DNA from: an uncultured Sulfitobacter sp.
GTDB lineage: Bacteria > Pseudomonadota > Alphaproteobacteria > Rhodobacterales > Rhodobacteraceae
Length of the DNA stretch: 64,000 bases
Reading direction: 5' to 3'
Assembly: GCA_947502265.1 (NCBI GenBank)
Contig: CANMZB010000012.1
Location: forward strand, 1-64,000
Positions 54,059 to 63,494 of this stretch are shown one piece after another. A program made the position numbers and the translations under genes. Below the pieces are notes generated by a model, which did not search any database, was not told the origin of the DNA, and saw nothing but the letters and a program-made list of their open reading frames with translations. The stretch's first letter is position 1. Every line of letters starts with the position of its first letter.

Positions 54059-55038
54059 GCTGTTCTCCCGAATTGGAAAAAGTCTGTTTTGAGCCGTTCG
54101 TGTTCTTCTGCGGCGGCTTCAGCCGAGGATTGGGCCTGACCAAGCGCATTTAGAATCTGGTCTCCGGATTTCCAGACCAGCCGGATGGCAGCGCCGGTAC
54201 TGATGCGGGGGTGCAGCTCTTGTCCGGTGTTCGAGATGATGTGCGCGCGGTTGAGATAAAGATTCACCTGATCGGTCAGGCGTTCCATATCAGGGCGCCA
54301 GCCGCTTTCCGTGATGCACACATATGTGCCGTTGCCGGCGTAGGACATCAGGAACTGGCGGCCTGTCAACGTATCGGAAATGATTTCGGCGATATCCTCA
54401 ATGAGGAACTTGAATTCTGCGGCGCTGAGCGCGTTGTGAAAGCCGTCGATCTTGCGAATCGAAAAGGCGAAAACCGTCGAGCCAAAAAGCGAGCTGCGCG
54501 ACAATTGGGCAACGTAATTCTCCATCGCGTTGCATTCGATTACATTTTCAACGTCATGCAGGCTGATCGGGGCGTGAAGTTCGATGAAATCGGCATCCGC
54601 GCGGAGTTGTTCGTTCAGGGTGTTGGCGGCAAAGATCTTTGTATTTTTTGGCTTACGGTTGCGCACCAGCCGGTCGATCACCTCGATCCGGGTTTTCAAT
54701 TCGACCACATCGAAGGGTTTGGTCACATAATCGGATGCACCTGCGCCGAACGCGCCGTCGATGTAGCGTTTTTCGGACATGGCGGTAAGCATGACAATCG
54801 GCGCTTCGGCGTGGGCGGGAAGGGCGCGGATCTGCCGGGTAAGTTCCATACCGTCCATGACAGGCATCTGGATATCGAGCATGAAGCAATCGAACGTCTG
54901 CGCATTATCGCCGCTGAGCAGATCGAGCGCCTCTGGCCCGGAGCTTGCCGTGAGAAGCGTATGCTGGCCAAAGCTGGCGACGAATTGTGTCAGTAATTCC
55001 AGAATAATTGGATCATCATCTACCGCGAGAATTTTCAT
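54055..55038 (-). CDS. Response regulator with degenerate GGDEF-like output domain
   Basis: This encodes 327 residues. The receiver (1-120) has AVDDDPII, phospho-acceptor Asp55 (FMLDIQMPVMDG), Thr in VMLTAMS and Lys in YVTKPFD. The C-terminal 190 residues look like a diverged nucleotide-cyclase/GGDEF-type fold, but the place of GGDEF reads YAGNGTYVCI, so diguanylate cyclase activity is not expected. It may bind a nucleotide or act as a scaffold. ATG at 55038 was chosen from the receiver start. It is coupled to the HPt gene. Confidence 0.82.
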   Translation of the reverse strand: MKILAVDDDPIILELLTQFVASFGQHTLLTASSGPEALDLLSGDNAQTFDCFMLDIQMPVMDGMELTRQIRALPAHAEAPIVMLTAMSEKRYIDGAFGAGASDYVTKPFDVVELKTRIEVIDRLVRNRKPKNTKIFAANTLNEQLRADADFIELHAPISLHDVENVIECNAMENYVAQLSRSSLFGSTVFAFSIRKIDGFHNALSAAEFKFLIEDIAEIISDTLTGRQFLMSYAGNGTYVCITESGWRPDMERLTDQVNLYLNRAHIISNTGQELHPRISTGAAIRLVWKSGDQILNALGQAQSSAEAAAEEHERLKTDFFQFGRTA

Positions 55039-55403
55039 CTTAGTCTCCCAACCCGTCAAATATTTACCCGTAGATTGCAACCTGCTGGGGAAACGTGGCA
55101 AAATTTGGACGAATAGGCAGCTAATGGTGGGCTGTATGAATTATTGTTTCTAAACGAAGTATAAATTTTAACGGTATTCTGTTTGGGGGCTGATCGGGGG
55201 GGGCGCCGGTGGTTGCTGGCTCTTGGGGCTATCCGTGACAGCATTGTCGATAGCGCGGAGAGGATCAGAAGCATTTGCGGGCGCAGTTAGGCGATGAGGA
55301 AGAGTTCGCTCTGGTGGGAGCTTCCTCGTTCCTCGAATAACAATCGCTTCACCTGAAAACACTTGAAATCCGGCTTTGCGCGGGCCTGTCTTTGTCTGGG
55401 GCG
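55039..55403. other. Intergenic stretch upstream of the regulator-HPt operon
   Basis: This AT-richer stretch should contain the regulator promoter (TAAATTTTAACGGTATTCTG, about 55157-55183). An inverted repeat GAGGAAG/CTTCCTC lies at 55296-55302 and 55321-55327. No gene is supported. Confidence 0.4.
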
Positions 55404-56264
55404 TCAGGCGGCGACGAACTCCAGCAGGGTGCCGCTGGCATGTTGGGGCGCGATAGCGATGCCGTGGGAGGTTTGCACAGGGGGGATTCCGGCGGCGCGC
55501 GCGCAGGCGGCTGCGGCATCAATATCGGATGTTTTCAGACGCAGCGCGGTGAATGCGCCCTTTGCGGTCCCCGACAGATCGATTCCCGGATAGCGGCGCG
55601 CCATCTGCTCCGGCGTCATCAGGATCAGCGGGGCGGAATTGTCGCCGGTGGTGATAAGGGTCTGGTCGGCATCGCTTTGCACAGCGCCTTGCGCCCAGAG
55701 CCGTGCAAAACGCGGCGCTTCGCCGGCGGGATCGTCGCTGAGCGCGAGGATGGCACCAAGGCCGCAGGCACCGTTTTTATGGGTCAGCAGTTCGGGCAGC
55801 CAGACTGTCTCGCGGGTCTGGTGTTCGCACATGAAGACGATACCGCGCGGCACTTCGTCGGGGGCATAGGACACCGTGGCAAATGCCGCGCGTCCGGTGC
55901 TGCCATCGGGCAGCGGCACGGGGCGCTCGAAGCTGTTGAGTCCGTAGGTTTCGATTCCGAGGGCTGTCAAAGCTTTCTCTGCCTCAACGGCATTCTTGAT
56001 CCGGCAGGCAACCGCATGCAGCCCCTCGCCGCTTTGCGCCAGCATCTCGCGGCGGGGGGCATTGACCGGTGTGGCGCGGATCAGGCCCAACAGCTCGAAA
56101 TAATCATCCGGAAACATGATCGTGTAATTGGCCGATCCCTTTGCTTCGGAGTGCATCCCCTTGGGCGAGAGGGTAAAGCCGAGCGATTCGAATTGGGCGG
56201 CGGCGGTATCGAGGTCATGAACGAGAGCAAAACAGTGGTCGATGCCAAGCGTCGGATGGGTCAT
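55404..56264 (-). CDS. VOC family protein (glyoxalase-like)
   Basis: This encodes 286 residues. The N-terminus (LGIDHCFALVHDLDTAAAQF) begins a glyoxalase/bleomycin-resistance-type beta-alpha-beta unit, and YFELLGL carries a possible metal glutamate. The second half repeats the fold (EGLHAVACRIKNAVEAEKAL). Members include dioxygenases and glyoxalase-like lactone enzymes, and the activity here is unknown. ATG at 56264 was chosen because the upstream extension is not family-like. It is divergent from the binding-protein gene at 56477. Confidence 0.8.
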   Translation of the reverse strand: MTHPTLGIDHCFALVHDLDTAAAQFESLGFTLSPKGMHSEAKGSANYTIMFPDDYFELLGLIRATPVNAPRREMLAQSGEGLHAVACRIKNAVEAEKALTALGIETYGLNSFERPVPLPDGSTGRAAFATVSYAPDEVPRGIVFMCEHQTRETVWLPELLTHKNGACGLGAILALSDDPAGEAPRFARLWAQGAVQSDADQTLITTGDNSAPLILMTPEQMARRYPGIDLSGTAKGAFTALRLKTSDIDAAAACARAAGIPPVQTSHGIAIAPQHASGTLLEFVAA

Positions 56265-56476
56265 TGGTGGCTCCTTTGAACGTCTGTTACAAAACCGGGC
56301 AGGCCGTAATACGGCCCATGCCAATGCTATTGTGCCTTTGCAAAGATCAGGGGCCGCCAGCGGGCGCCGCAGGTGTGCGACGTCTCTTGTACCCTCAAAA
56401 TTTGGCTCCTATGGTTGCCCTGACGACATCTTTGATTAACCAGACATTATTTGCAATCCATCAGGAGGTCTAAATC

Positions 56477-58066
56477 ATGAAGACGGGTTTGAAGAGTTTC
56501 ACCCTTGCGCTGGCCGGTATTGCGGCCGTTGGGGCAGGCGGCACCGCACAGGCGCAAGAGGTCAAAAAGGGCGGCACCGCCATTGTTCACATGATCTCCG
56601 AGCAGCGCACGCTGAACCCCGCGCTGCGCGCCTCTACCGGAGTTTACAACATCACGGGCAAGATCGTCGAGCCGCTGATTGATCGCGGCTATGAGGGGTA
56701 CGAGCCGGTGTTGGCGACCGAATGGAGCAGCTCCGATGATGGTCTGGCGATTACCGTAAAGCTGCGCGAGGGTGTGCGATGGCATGACGGCGAAGCGTTC
56801 GCCTGTGACGATGTTGCTTTTACCGCGATGGAAATGTGGAAGCCGCTGCTGAACTATTCTTCGGCGCTTCAGGCCAATCTGGAAAGCGTGGATTGCACCG
56901 ACGATCACACCGCCGTCTTCAACTATTCCAAACCGATGCCGCTGTCGCTTTTTGTGGCTGCGATGCCCGATCTGGGCCACCCGATGCCCAAGCATCTGTA
57001 TGAAGGCACCGATATTCTCAAGAACGAGTACAACACCGCACCTGTCGGCACCGGCCCGTTCAAGTTTGTCGAATACGAGCGCGGCCAGTATGTGATGGCT
57101 GTCAAGAACGAGGATTACTGGCGCGAGGGCTTCCCCTATCTTGACCGGATCGTGTGGCGTTTTATCAAGGATAAATCCGCTGCCGCCGCCGCTTTGGAAG
57201 CGGGCGAGGTGCATGAAAGCGGGTTTAACGGCGTGTCGATGGCCGATGTGGTGCGCTTGTCCAAGGATGACCGTTTCGATGTTGGCACCGAAGGGTACGA
57301 GAACAACGTTGCCCACTCCACCGTTGAATTCAACCACCGCAACCCGATTCTGGCGGATGTGAAGGTGCGTCAGGCGATGCATCACGGGCTGAACATTGAT
57401 TACGGTATCGAGACGGTCATGCGCGGCTTTGCGGCCCCCGGTCGTGGCCCCGTGCCAAAGGCGGGCGGGGTGAATTACACCGATGACGTGACGGTGTATG
57501 ACTATGACGTTGAAAAAGCCAAGGCGATGCTGGACGAGGCGGGGTACCCCGCAGGTGATGACGGCATCCGATTCAAGCTGCGCCACCGCCCCGCGCCATG
57601 GGGCGAATACACCCAGCTTTGGGGCGAGTATTTTGCACAGGCCATGAAGGAAATCGGCATCGACGTCGAGATCCAGACCAACGACGCGCCGGGCTTCCTT
57701 AACGGTGTTTACCGCGATCATGACTTTGACACGGCGAACGGCTGGCACCAGTTCCGGTCCGACCCTGCGGTGTCCACCATGGTCTGGCTGCGCTCGGGTC
57801 AGCCCGCAGGCACCCCGTGGACCAACCAGTTTGGTTGGAAAAACGAAGAAATCGACCAGTTGATCGACGATGCCGCATCCGAGTTGGACGTGGACAAGCG
57901 GGCGGCGATGTATCACGAGATCCAGCGCCAGAATCAGGAAATCCTGCCGGTGATCTTTGCGATTGAACATCCGTTCATCTCGGTCACCAGCAAGAAACTC
58001 ATGAACCACCACAACACACCGCGCTGGAACTCTTCCAGCTGGTATGATTTGTGGCTCGACGAGTGA
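56477..58066 (+). CDS. ABC transporter substrate-binding protein, family 5
   Basis: This encodes 529 residues. A signal peptide ends at AQAQE. The SBP_bac_5 stretch is AITVKLREGVRWHDGEAF, with ADVKVRQAMHHGLNIDYGIE later. It binds a peptide, opine or related nitrogen compound in the periplasm. A perfect ribosome binding site AGGAGGT lies at 56462-56468. A strong hairpin follows the stop, consistent with high binding-protein expression. It is the first gene of the operon reaching the window end. Confidence 0.92.
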   Translation: MKTGLKSFTLALAGIAAVGAGGTAQAQEVKKGGTAIVHMISEQRTLNPALRASTGVYNITGKIVEPLIDRGYEGYEPVLATEWSSSDDGLAITVKLREGVRWHDGEAFACDDVAFTAMEMWKPLLNYSSALQANLESVDCTDDHTAVFNYSKPMPLSLFVAAMPDLGHPMPKHLYEGTDILKNEYNTAPVGTGPFKFVEYERGQYVMAVKNEDYWREGFPYLDRIVWRFIKDKSAAAAALEAGEVHESGFNGVSMADVVRLSKDDRFDVGTEGYENNVAHSTVEFNHRNPILADVKVRQAMHHGLNIDYGIETVMRGFAAPGRGPVPKAGGVNYTDDVTVYDYDVEKAKAMLDEAGYPAGDDGIRFKLRHRPAPWGEYTQLWGEYFAQAMKEIGIDVEIQTNDAPGFLNGVYRDHDFDTANGWHQFRSDPAVSTMVWLRSGQPAGTPWTNQFGWKNEEIDQLIDDAASELDVDKRAAMYHEIQRQNQEILPVIFAIEHPFISVTSKKLMNHHNTPRWNSSSWYDLWLDE

Positions 58067-58081
58067 TCTGATTACTTGAGA

Positions 58082-58105
58082 GGCGGCCCCGATGTCGGGG
58101 CCGCC
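58082..58105 (+). terminator. Strong hairpin after the binding-protein gene
   Basis: GGCGGCCCCGA (58082-58092) pairs perfectly with TCGGGGCCGCC (58095-58105). No T-run follows, so it is more likely an mRNA stabiliser or attenuator than a full terminator. Confidence 0.65.
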
Positions 58106-58170
58106 GTTGTGATCTTCCTTCCGCAATGGTCCTGCCTGTCACGGGAGGGGCCGATAATGAAAGTTGCCTG

Positions 58171-59160
58171 ATGCGTCTGCTGCTGCCGCCTATCGTGATC
58201 TATGCCCTGCGCCGGCTTTTGCAGGCGGTGCCTGTGATTATCCTGATCATGATCGGGACTTTCCTGCTGCTCAAGCTTGCCCCCGGTGATACGGTCGATG
58301 CTCTTGTGGGCGACATGGGCGGGGCCGATGCCGAATTTATCGCGCGCCTGCGGCAGGAATACGGGCTGGACCAGCCCATATATGTGCAGCTTTGGGTCTA
58401 TATGACCAAGCTTGCCACTTTCGATTTCGGCTGGTCGTTTGTGTATGAACAACCGGTTTCCACGGTCCTTTGGGACCGGCTTGGCACCACGCTTTTGCTG
58501 ATGGCGACATCGCTGAGCCTTGCTTTCAGCATCGGCATTGCGCTGGGCGCGATTGCTGCGCGGCGGGCCTATTCGCTGACCGATAATGTGATCTCGACAC
58601 TGGGGTTGGTTTTCTATGCGACGCCGTCGTTTTTCCTGTCCTTGATGATGATGCTTTTGTTCTCGGTGAAGCTCGGCTGGCTTCCGGTTGGCGGGATCAA
58701 AACGATTGCGGGTTTTTACACCGGCTGGGATCATGTGTGGGATGTGGCGTTGCATCTGGTGATGCCCACGGCTGCGCTCTCGCTTATCTATCTCAGCTTT
58801 TATTTGCGCCTGATGCGCGCAAGCGTGATGGAGGTGGCGGAACTGGATTATGTGCGCACTGCGCGGGCCAAAGGCGCGTCCGAAACGCGTCTGATGGTCC
58901 ACCACATTATGCGCAATGCGCTGTTGCCGGTGATCACGCTGCTGGGCCTGCAATTTTCAACTGTGCTTGGCGGCTCGGTTGTGGTCGAGACGATATTTAC
59001 CCTGCCGGGGCTGGGATCGCTTGCCTATCAATCGGTGGTGCAACGCGACATGAACACGCTGATGGGGATCATATTCTTGTGTTCCATCATCGTTGTGGTG
59101 GTGAACTTCCTGACAGACCTGCTTTATGCGCGCCTTGATAGCCGGATTGAATTAACATGA
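58171..59160 (+). CDS. ABC transporter permease (DppB-like)
   Basis: This encodes 329 residues, with an N-terminal helix (IIVIMIGTFLLLKLAPGD-type; LAPGDTVDALVG) and the BPD_transp_1 domain with the EAA loop ELDYVRTARAKGASETRLM. ATG at 58171 begins MRLLLPPIVIYALRRLL. It overlaps the second permease by four bases. Confidence 0.9.
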   Translation: MRLLLPPIVIYALRRLLQAVPVIILIMIGTFLLLKLAPGDTVDALVGDMGGADAEFIARLRQEYGLDQPIYVQLWVYMTKLATFDFGWSFVYEQPVSTVLWDRLGTTLLLMATSLSLAFSIGIALGAIAARRAYSLTDNVISTLGLVFYATPSFFLSLMMMLLFSVKLGWLPVGGIKTIAGFYTGWDHVWDVALHLVMPTAALSLIYLSFYLRLMRASVMEVAELDYVRTARAKGASETRLMVHHIMRNALLPVITLLGLQFSTVLGGSVVVETIFTLPGLGSLAYQSVVQRDMNTLMGIIFLCSIIVVVVNFLTDLLYARLDSRIELT

Positions 59161-60032
59161 GCCTGACCGATACCACCCTTGCCCCCGCCGAACCCTCGCG
59201 CGCGATTGTGTTCTGGCGGCGCTACCGGCGTAACCGCGCGGCCCTTTTCGGGCTGGTGATTTTTACCGTGGTTGTTTTGATGGCGCTGACGGCGGGGATC
59301 GTGGCACCGGGTGATCCGTTGTCGCGTGCGGGTGCGCCGCTGACAAAGCCGTTTGTCGACATGGCAACGCCGCTGGGCACCGATCAGCTGGGCCGCGATA
59401 TTCTGGCAGGCATCTTTTACGGGGCGCGCATTTCATTGCTGGTGGGGGTTGTGGCAACGCTGGTGGCTATTGTCATCGGTGTGGTGATCGGCGCGCTGTC
59501 GGGGTATTTTGGCGGTTGGGTCGATGATGTGCTGATGCGCATCACAGAGGCGTTCCAGACCATTCCGAACTTTGTGCTGTTGCTGACGCTGGTGGCTATT
59601 CTCGGGTCCAAGATCGAATGGATCACCGTTGCCATCGGTGTCGTCAGCTGGACAGCGCCTGCGCGCATGGTGCGGGCCGAGTTCATGTCGCTGCGCAACC
59701 GCGAATTCGTGGATGCGGCGCGCAATCTGGGTGTGTCCAACACGGCGCTGATTTTCAAGGAAATCCTGCCCAACGCGCTGCCGCCGATCATCGTCTATGC
59801 CTCGGTTGTCATGGCGCTGTCGATCTTGCTGGAAAGCGCTTTGGCGTTTTTGGGGCTGGGTGATCCGAACTATGCGAGTTGGGGCAACATGATCGGGCAG
59901 GGCCGCGCCGTATTGCGCGAAGACTGGTATTGCGCCGCGATCCCCGGTGTGGCGATTGTGCTGACGGTGCTGTCGTTTTCGCTGGTGGGCGAAGGCATGA
60001 ACGATGCGCTGAACCCGAGGCAGAAACAATGA
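59157..60032 (+). CDS. ABC transporter permease (DppC-like)
   Basis: This encodes 291 residues, with the typical DppC start (RRYRRNRAALFGLVIFTVVV), the GTDQLGRDILAGIFYGARIS motif and an EAA loop RNREFVDAARNLGVSNTALI. It is coupled to both neighbours by ATGA overlaps. It pairs with the DppB-like permease to form the channel. Confidence 0.92.
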   Translation: MSLTDTTLAPAEPSRAIVFWRRYRRNRAALFGLVIFTVVVLMALTAGIVAPGDPLSRAGAPLTKPFVDMATPLGTDQLGRDILAGIFYGARISLLVGVVATLVAIVIGVVIGALSGYFGGWVDDVLMRITEAFQTIPNFVLLLTLVAILGSKIEWITVAIGVVSWTAPARMVRAEFMSLRNREFVDAARNLGVSNTALIFKEILPNALPPIIVYASVVMALSILLESALAFLGLGDPNYASWGNMIGQGRAVLREDWYCAAIPGVAIVLTVLSFSLVGEGMNDALNPRQKQ

Positions 60033-61663
60033 GCGGCGATACCATTCTGGAGATTGCGGGGCTTAAGGTGGCCCTTCCCAAGGGGGCGGACCGTCCGCTG
60101 GCGCTTGACGGGTTGAGCCTGACTGTGAAGTCGGGGGAGGTGGTGTGTCTGGTCGGGGAAAGCGGATCGGGCAAGTCGCTGACGGCGGGGGCGGTGATGC
60201 GCTTGCTGCCCGAACCGCATGTGCATGTGTCGGGGGGGAGTATCCGTTTTGGCGGGGTGGATATTCTGGCGCAAACGGAAACGCAGATGAAAGCGATCCG
60301 CGGCAAGGAGATTTCGATGATATTTCAGGAGCCGATGACGGCCCTGAACCCGCAAAAGACGGTGGGATGGCAGATCGACGAGATGCTGCGCCTACACATG
60401 AAAGCGGGCCGCAAAGAGCGGCGCGCACATGCCATCGAGATGCTGAACCGGACGCATATTCCCGATCCTGAAGGGGCTTATAACGCCTATCCGCACCAGA
60501 TTTCCGGTGGTCAGCGCCAGCGCGTGATGATCGCCATGGCGCTGTCGCTTTCGCCGCGCCTTATTATCGCGGACGAGCCGACAACGGCGCTGGATGTGAC
60601 GACGCAGTTGCAGATCCTCAAGTTGATCCGCGACTTGCAGGATGAGGAGGGCGCGGGCGTTCTGTTCATCACCCATGATTTTGGCGTCGTGGCCGAGATT
60701 GCCGATCATGTCGTGGTTCTGCGTCAGGGAGAGATGGTCGAGAGCGGACCAGCCGCGCAGGTGTTGAACGCACCGCAGCATGCGTACACCAAAGCGTTGA
60801 TTGCCTCGGTGCCGGACCTCAAACCGCCGCTGCCAAAAGTGGACACGGACGCGCCTGTTGTCCTGACCGGTACGCATCTGATGAAGACGTTCAAGGCGCG
60901 CGGCGGGTTTATGGCCGGTAAGCGCAAGGCAGTTGTTGCGGTCAAAGACCTGTCGTTCGAGTTGCGCCGGGGTGAGACGTTGGGCGTGGTGGGCGAAAGC
61001 GGATCGGGGAAAACGACGGTCTCGCGCATCGTGACGCGGCTTTTGGAGGCCGATAGCGGCTCGGTTCAGGTGGGCGATACCGATTTGCTGGCATGCAGCC
61101 CGTCGCAGTTGCGTAAAATGCGCAAGCATATCCAGATGGTGTTTCAAGATCCGATGGCCTCGCTTAACCCGCGCAAGCGGGTGGTCGATCTGATCGCGCA
61201 GGGTCCGATTGTGCATGGCGAAGCGCCCGAAAAAGCGCGCGCGCGGGCGCGTGATTTGTTGGAGCTGGTCGAGCTGTCTCCCGCCGCCGCCAACCGGTTT
61301 CCACATGAATTTTCCGGCGGGCAGCGGCAGCGCATCGGTATCGCGCGCGCGTTGGCGTTGGAGCCGTCGGTGATTGTCGCGGACGAGCCTGTGTCGGCGC
61401 TGGATGTGTCGGTGCAGGCGCAGGTGCTGAAGCTTCTGGCGGAACTGCGCGAACGGATGTCGCTGTCTTTGTTGTTTGTCACGCATGATCTGCGCGTGGC
61501 GGCGCAGTTGTGTGACCGGATCATCGTGATGCAAAAAGGCGAGATTGTGGAAAGCGGTTTGACCTACGAGGTCTTTGCCAATCCGCAGCATGAATACACC
61601 CGCACATTGATGACGTCGATCCCCGGACGGGACTGGACGCCGCCCAAGGAGACGCCGTTATGA
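60029..61663 (+). CDS. ABC transporter ATP-binding protein with two ATPase domains (DppD-DppF fusion)
   Basis: This encodes 544 residues. Two ATPase domains have Walker [11 protein letters not shown] and [10 protein letters not shown], and signatures [14 protein letters not shown] and [14 protein letters not shown]. Both Walker B motifs ([11 protein letters not shown] and [11 protein letters not shown]) are intact. The oligo_HPY-type C-terminal segments follow each half. ATG at 60029 starts [14 protein letters not shown] and overlaps the permease stop. It overlaps the DAO gene start by four bases. Confidence 0.92.
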   Translation: MSGDTILEIAGLKVALPKGADRPLALDGLSLTVKSGEVVCLVGESGSGKSLTAGAVMRLLPEPHVHVSGGSIRFGGVDILAQTETQMKAIRGKEISMIFQEPMTALNPQKTVGWQIDEMLRLHMKAGRKERRAHAIEMLNRTHIPDPEGAYNAYPHQISGGQRQRVMIAMALSLSPRLIIADEPTTALDVTTQLQILKLIRDLQDEEGAGVLFITHDFGVVAEIADHVVVLRQGEMVESGPAAQVLNAPQHAYTKALIASVPDLKPPLPKVDTDAPVVLTGTHLMKTFKARGGFMAGKRKAVVAVKDLSFELRRGETLGVVGESGSGKTTVSRIVTRLLEADSGSVQVGDTDLLACSPSQLRKMRKHIQMVFQDPMASLNPRKRVVDLIAQGPIVHGEAPEKARARARDLLELVELSPAAANRFPHEFSGGQRQRIGIARALALEPSVIVADEPVSALDVSVQAQVLKLLAELRERMSLSLLFVTHDLRVAAQLCDRIIVMQKGEIVESGLTYEVFANPQHEYTRTLMTSIPGRDWTPPKETPL

Positions 61664-62961
61664 CCAAAGTGACACATGCGCCGTCAATCTGGGCCGCGAC
61701 GGCGCCTTACCGCGCGTTGCGTCCTGCGTTGCAGGGCAATGCGGAAACGGATGTTGCGGTGATCGGCGCGGGGTTTACCGGCCTGTCGGCAGCGTTGGAG
61801 GTGGCGCGGCGCGGTCATGCGGTCACGGTGCTGGAGGGCCGCGCCGTTGGCTGGGGCGCGTCGGGGCGCAATAACGGGCAGGTAATTCCGATCCTGACCA
61901 GCGCCGAGCCGGATGCGTGGGTTGCGCGTTATGGTGATGCGGGGCAGCGGATGGTCAACCTGATCGGCAATTCCGCCGGTATCCTTTTTGACCTTGCGCG
62001 TGAATTTGACATGGACGCCGAGGCCGAACAAACCGGCTGGATGCAGCCCGCCCATTCGCCCGGACGCGTGAAGCTGTCGCAAAAGCGGGTCGATGCGTGG
62101 CAGCGCCACGGCTTTCCGGCGCAGATGAAAACGCAGGGCGAGACGGCGGATCTGCTGGGCTCGGATTTCTGGTACGGGGCGATGTATAATCCCACCGGCG
62201 GGCATATCAATCCGCTGGCGTTTGCGCGCGGATTGGCCAAGGCCGCCGAAGGCTTGGGCGCGGTGGTCCATGAAAATGCCACCGTCACCAGCTATGCCCG
62301 CGAGGGCGCCGGGTGGGTGATCAAGACGGCGACCGGTACGCTCAGGGCGCGGGCGCTGATCCTTGCGACGAACGCCTACACCGGCGAGCTGGCACCATCG
62401 CTTGCGCCGCGGCTTGCGCGTTCGTTGATCCCTGTGCTGAGCTGGCAGATGGCGACAGAGCCGGTGGGCGACAACCTGCGCGCAAAGCTGTTGCCGGGGC
62501 GGCAGGCGGTGTCGGACACACGCGGCGATCTGCGGTTTTTCCGTTATGATGCGCGCAACCGGTTGATTACTGGCGGGGCCGTGATTGGCAGCCATGATGT
62601 GGCCAACCGCGTGCGCCGCAAAGCCGCCAAAAATCTGGCGCAGGCCTTTCCCGCGCTGGGCGTGCCGGAAATGACTCATGTGTGGTCGGGCTTTGTCGGG
62701 ATGAACTGGGACCGGTTCCCGCGTGTGCATCGCATTGGCCCTGACGGCTATGCGTGGATGGCGTGCAACGGGCGGGGGGTGGCGTTGGGCACTGCGCTGG
62801 GTCGGGATCTGGCCCGCGCTGTCACCGGCGTGAACGAAAACGAGCTGGCCCTGCCGCTAACCGAGCCGGAACCGTTTCCGGTACAGGGATTTTTGCGCAA
62901 GGTTGCGCCGACCTATCTGGCGTGGCTCAAACGTCAGGACAACAAAGAACCGAAGCTGTGA
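61660..62961 (+). CDS. FAD-dependent amine/amino-acid oxidoreductase (DAO family, PuuB-like)
   Basis: This encodes 433 residues. The dinucleotide fold is VAVIGAGFTGLSAALEVARR with the acidic end VLEGR, then WGASGRNNGQVIPIL. The C-terminal part includes HVWSGFVGMNWDRFPRVHR and the substrate-site region. The family oxidises secondary or N-acyl amines such as gamma-glutamylputrescine or N-methyl amino acids with O2 or a dye. It is in one transcript with a peptide/opine importer, so its substrate is probably what the importer brings in. Confidence 0.87.
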   Translation: MTKVTHAPSIWAATAPYRALRPALQGNAETDVAVIGAGFTGLSAALEVARRGHAVTVLEGRAVGWGASGRNNGQVIPILTSAEPDAWVARYGDAGQRMVNLIGNSAGILFDLAREFDMDAEAEQTGWMQPAHSPGRVKLSQKRVDAWQRHGFPAQMKTQGETADLLGSDFWYGAMYNPTGGHINPLAFARGLAKAAEGLGAVVHENATVTSYAREGAGWVIKTATGTLRARALILATNAYTGELAPSLAPRLARSLIPVLSWQMATEPVGDNLRAKLLPGRQAVSDTRGDLRFFRYDARNRLITGGAVIGSHDVANRVRRKAAKNLAQAFPALGVPEMTHVWSGFVGMNWDRFPRVHRIGPDGYAWMACNGRGVALGTALGRDLARAVTGVNENELALPLTEPEPFPVQGFLRKVAPTYLAWLKRQDNKEPKL

Positions 62962-62972
62962 AGGAGAGAGAG

Positions 62973-63491
62973 ATGACCGAGACCGCCAAAGTGGAATTCG
63001 CCGATGTGGACCTGCACAACATTCCGATCCTTCTGCGCCGCAAGATCGAAGCGATGGTGCTGGCGCATGTTCTGGAAGTCGTCACCGAGCGGTCAAGCCG
63101 CGAAGAGGCGGAAGCCGTGATTGGCGAGGCGTGTTCGCGCTCGGCCATTGAGCAGGGGAAAACCCTGCGCGAGAAGAACATCGAGGAGAAGGGCCGTATG
63201 CCCAATTTCCATGATTTCGAGGCGATCATGCCGCAATGGCGTGCCGGTGGCGCATTGGAGTTCGATCCGATCGAGACATCGGACGAGAAACTGGATTTCA
63301 ACATGACGCGCTGCAAATACGCCGAAATGTACCGTGAGATGGGACTTGGCGATATCGGGCATCTGTTGTCGTGCAACCGTGACGGGGATTTCTGCATCGG
63401 GTATAATCCGCAGATGGAATTGACCCGAACGCAAACCATCATGAAGGGCGCATCGCACTGCGACTTTCGCTACCGTATGAAGGAAGAATGA
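62973..63491 (+). CDS. L-2-amino-thiazoline-4-carboxylate (ATC) hydrolase-like protein
   Basis: This encodes 172 residues, matching the ATC hydrolase family (PF14196-type). Conserved features are FNMTRCKYAEMYREMGLGDI, LSCNRDGDFCIGYNPQMELT, and a C-terminal SHCDFRYR. Three cysteines and the Arg/Cys arrangement are typical. The known enzyme opens the thiazoline ring of ATC to N-carbamoyl-L-cysteine in Pseudomonas. Most homologues have unproven substrates. GGAGAGAGAG precedes the ATG at 62973. It is followed three bases later by the M20 amidohydrolase. Confidence 0.82.
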   Translation: MTETAKVEFADVDLHNIPILLRRKIEAMVLAHVLEVVTERSSREEAEAVIGEACSRSAIEQGKTLREKNIEEKGRMPNFHDFEAIMPQWRAGGALEFDPIETSDEKLDFNMTRCKYAEMYREMGLGDIGHLLSCNRDGDFCIGYNPQMELTRTQTIMKGASHCDFRYRMKEE

Positions 63492-63494
63492 ACG

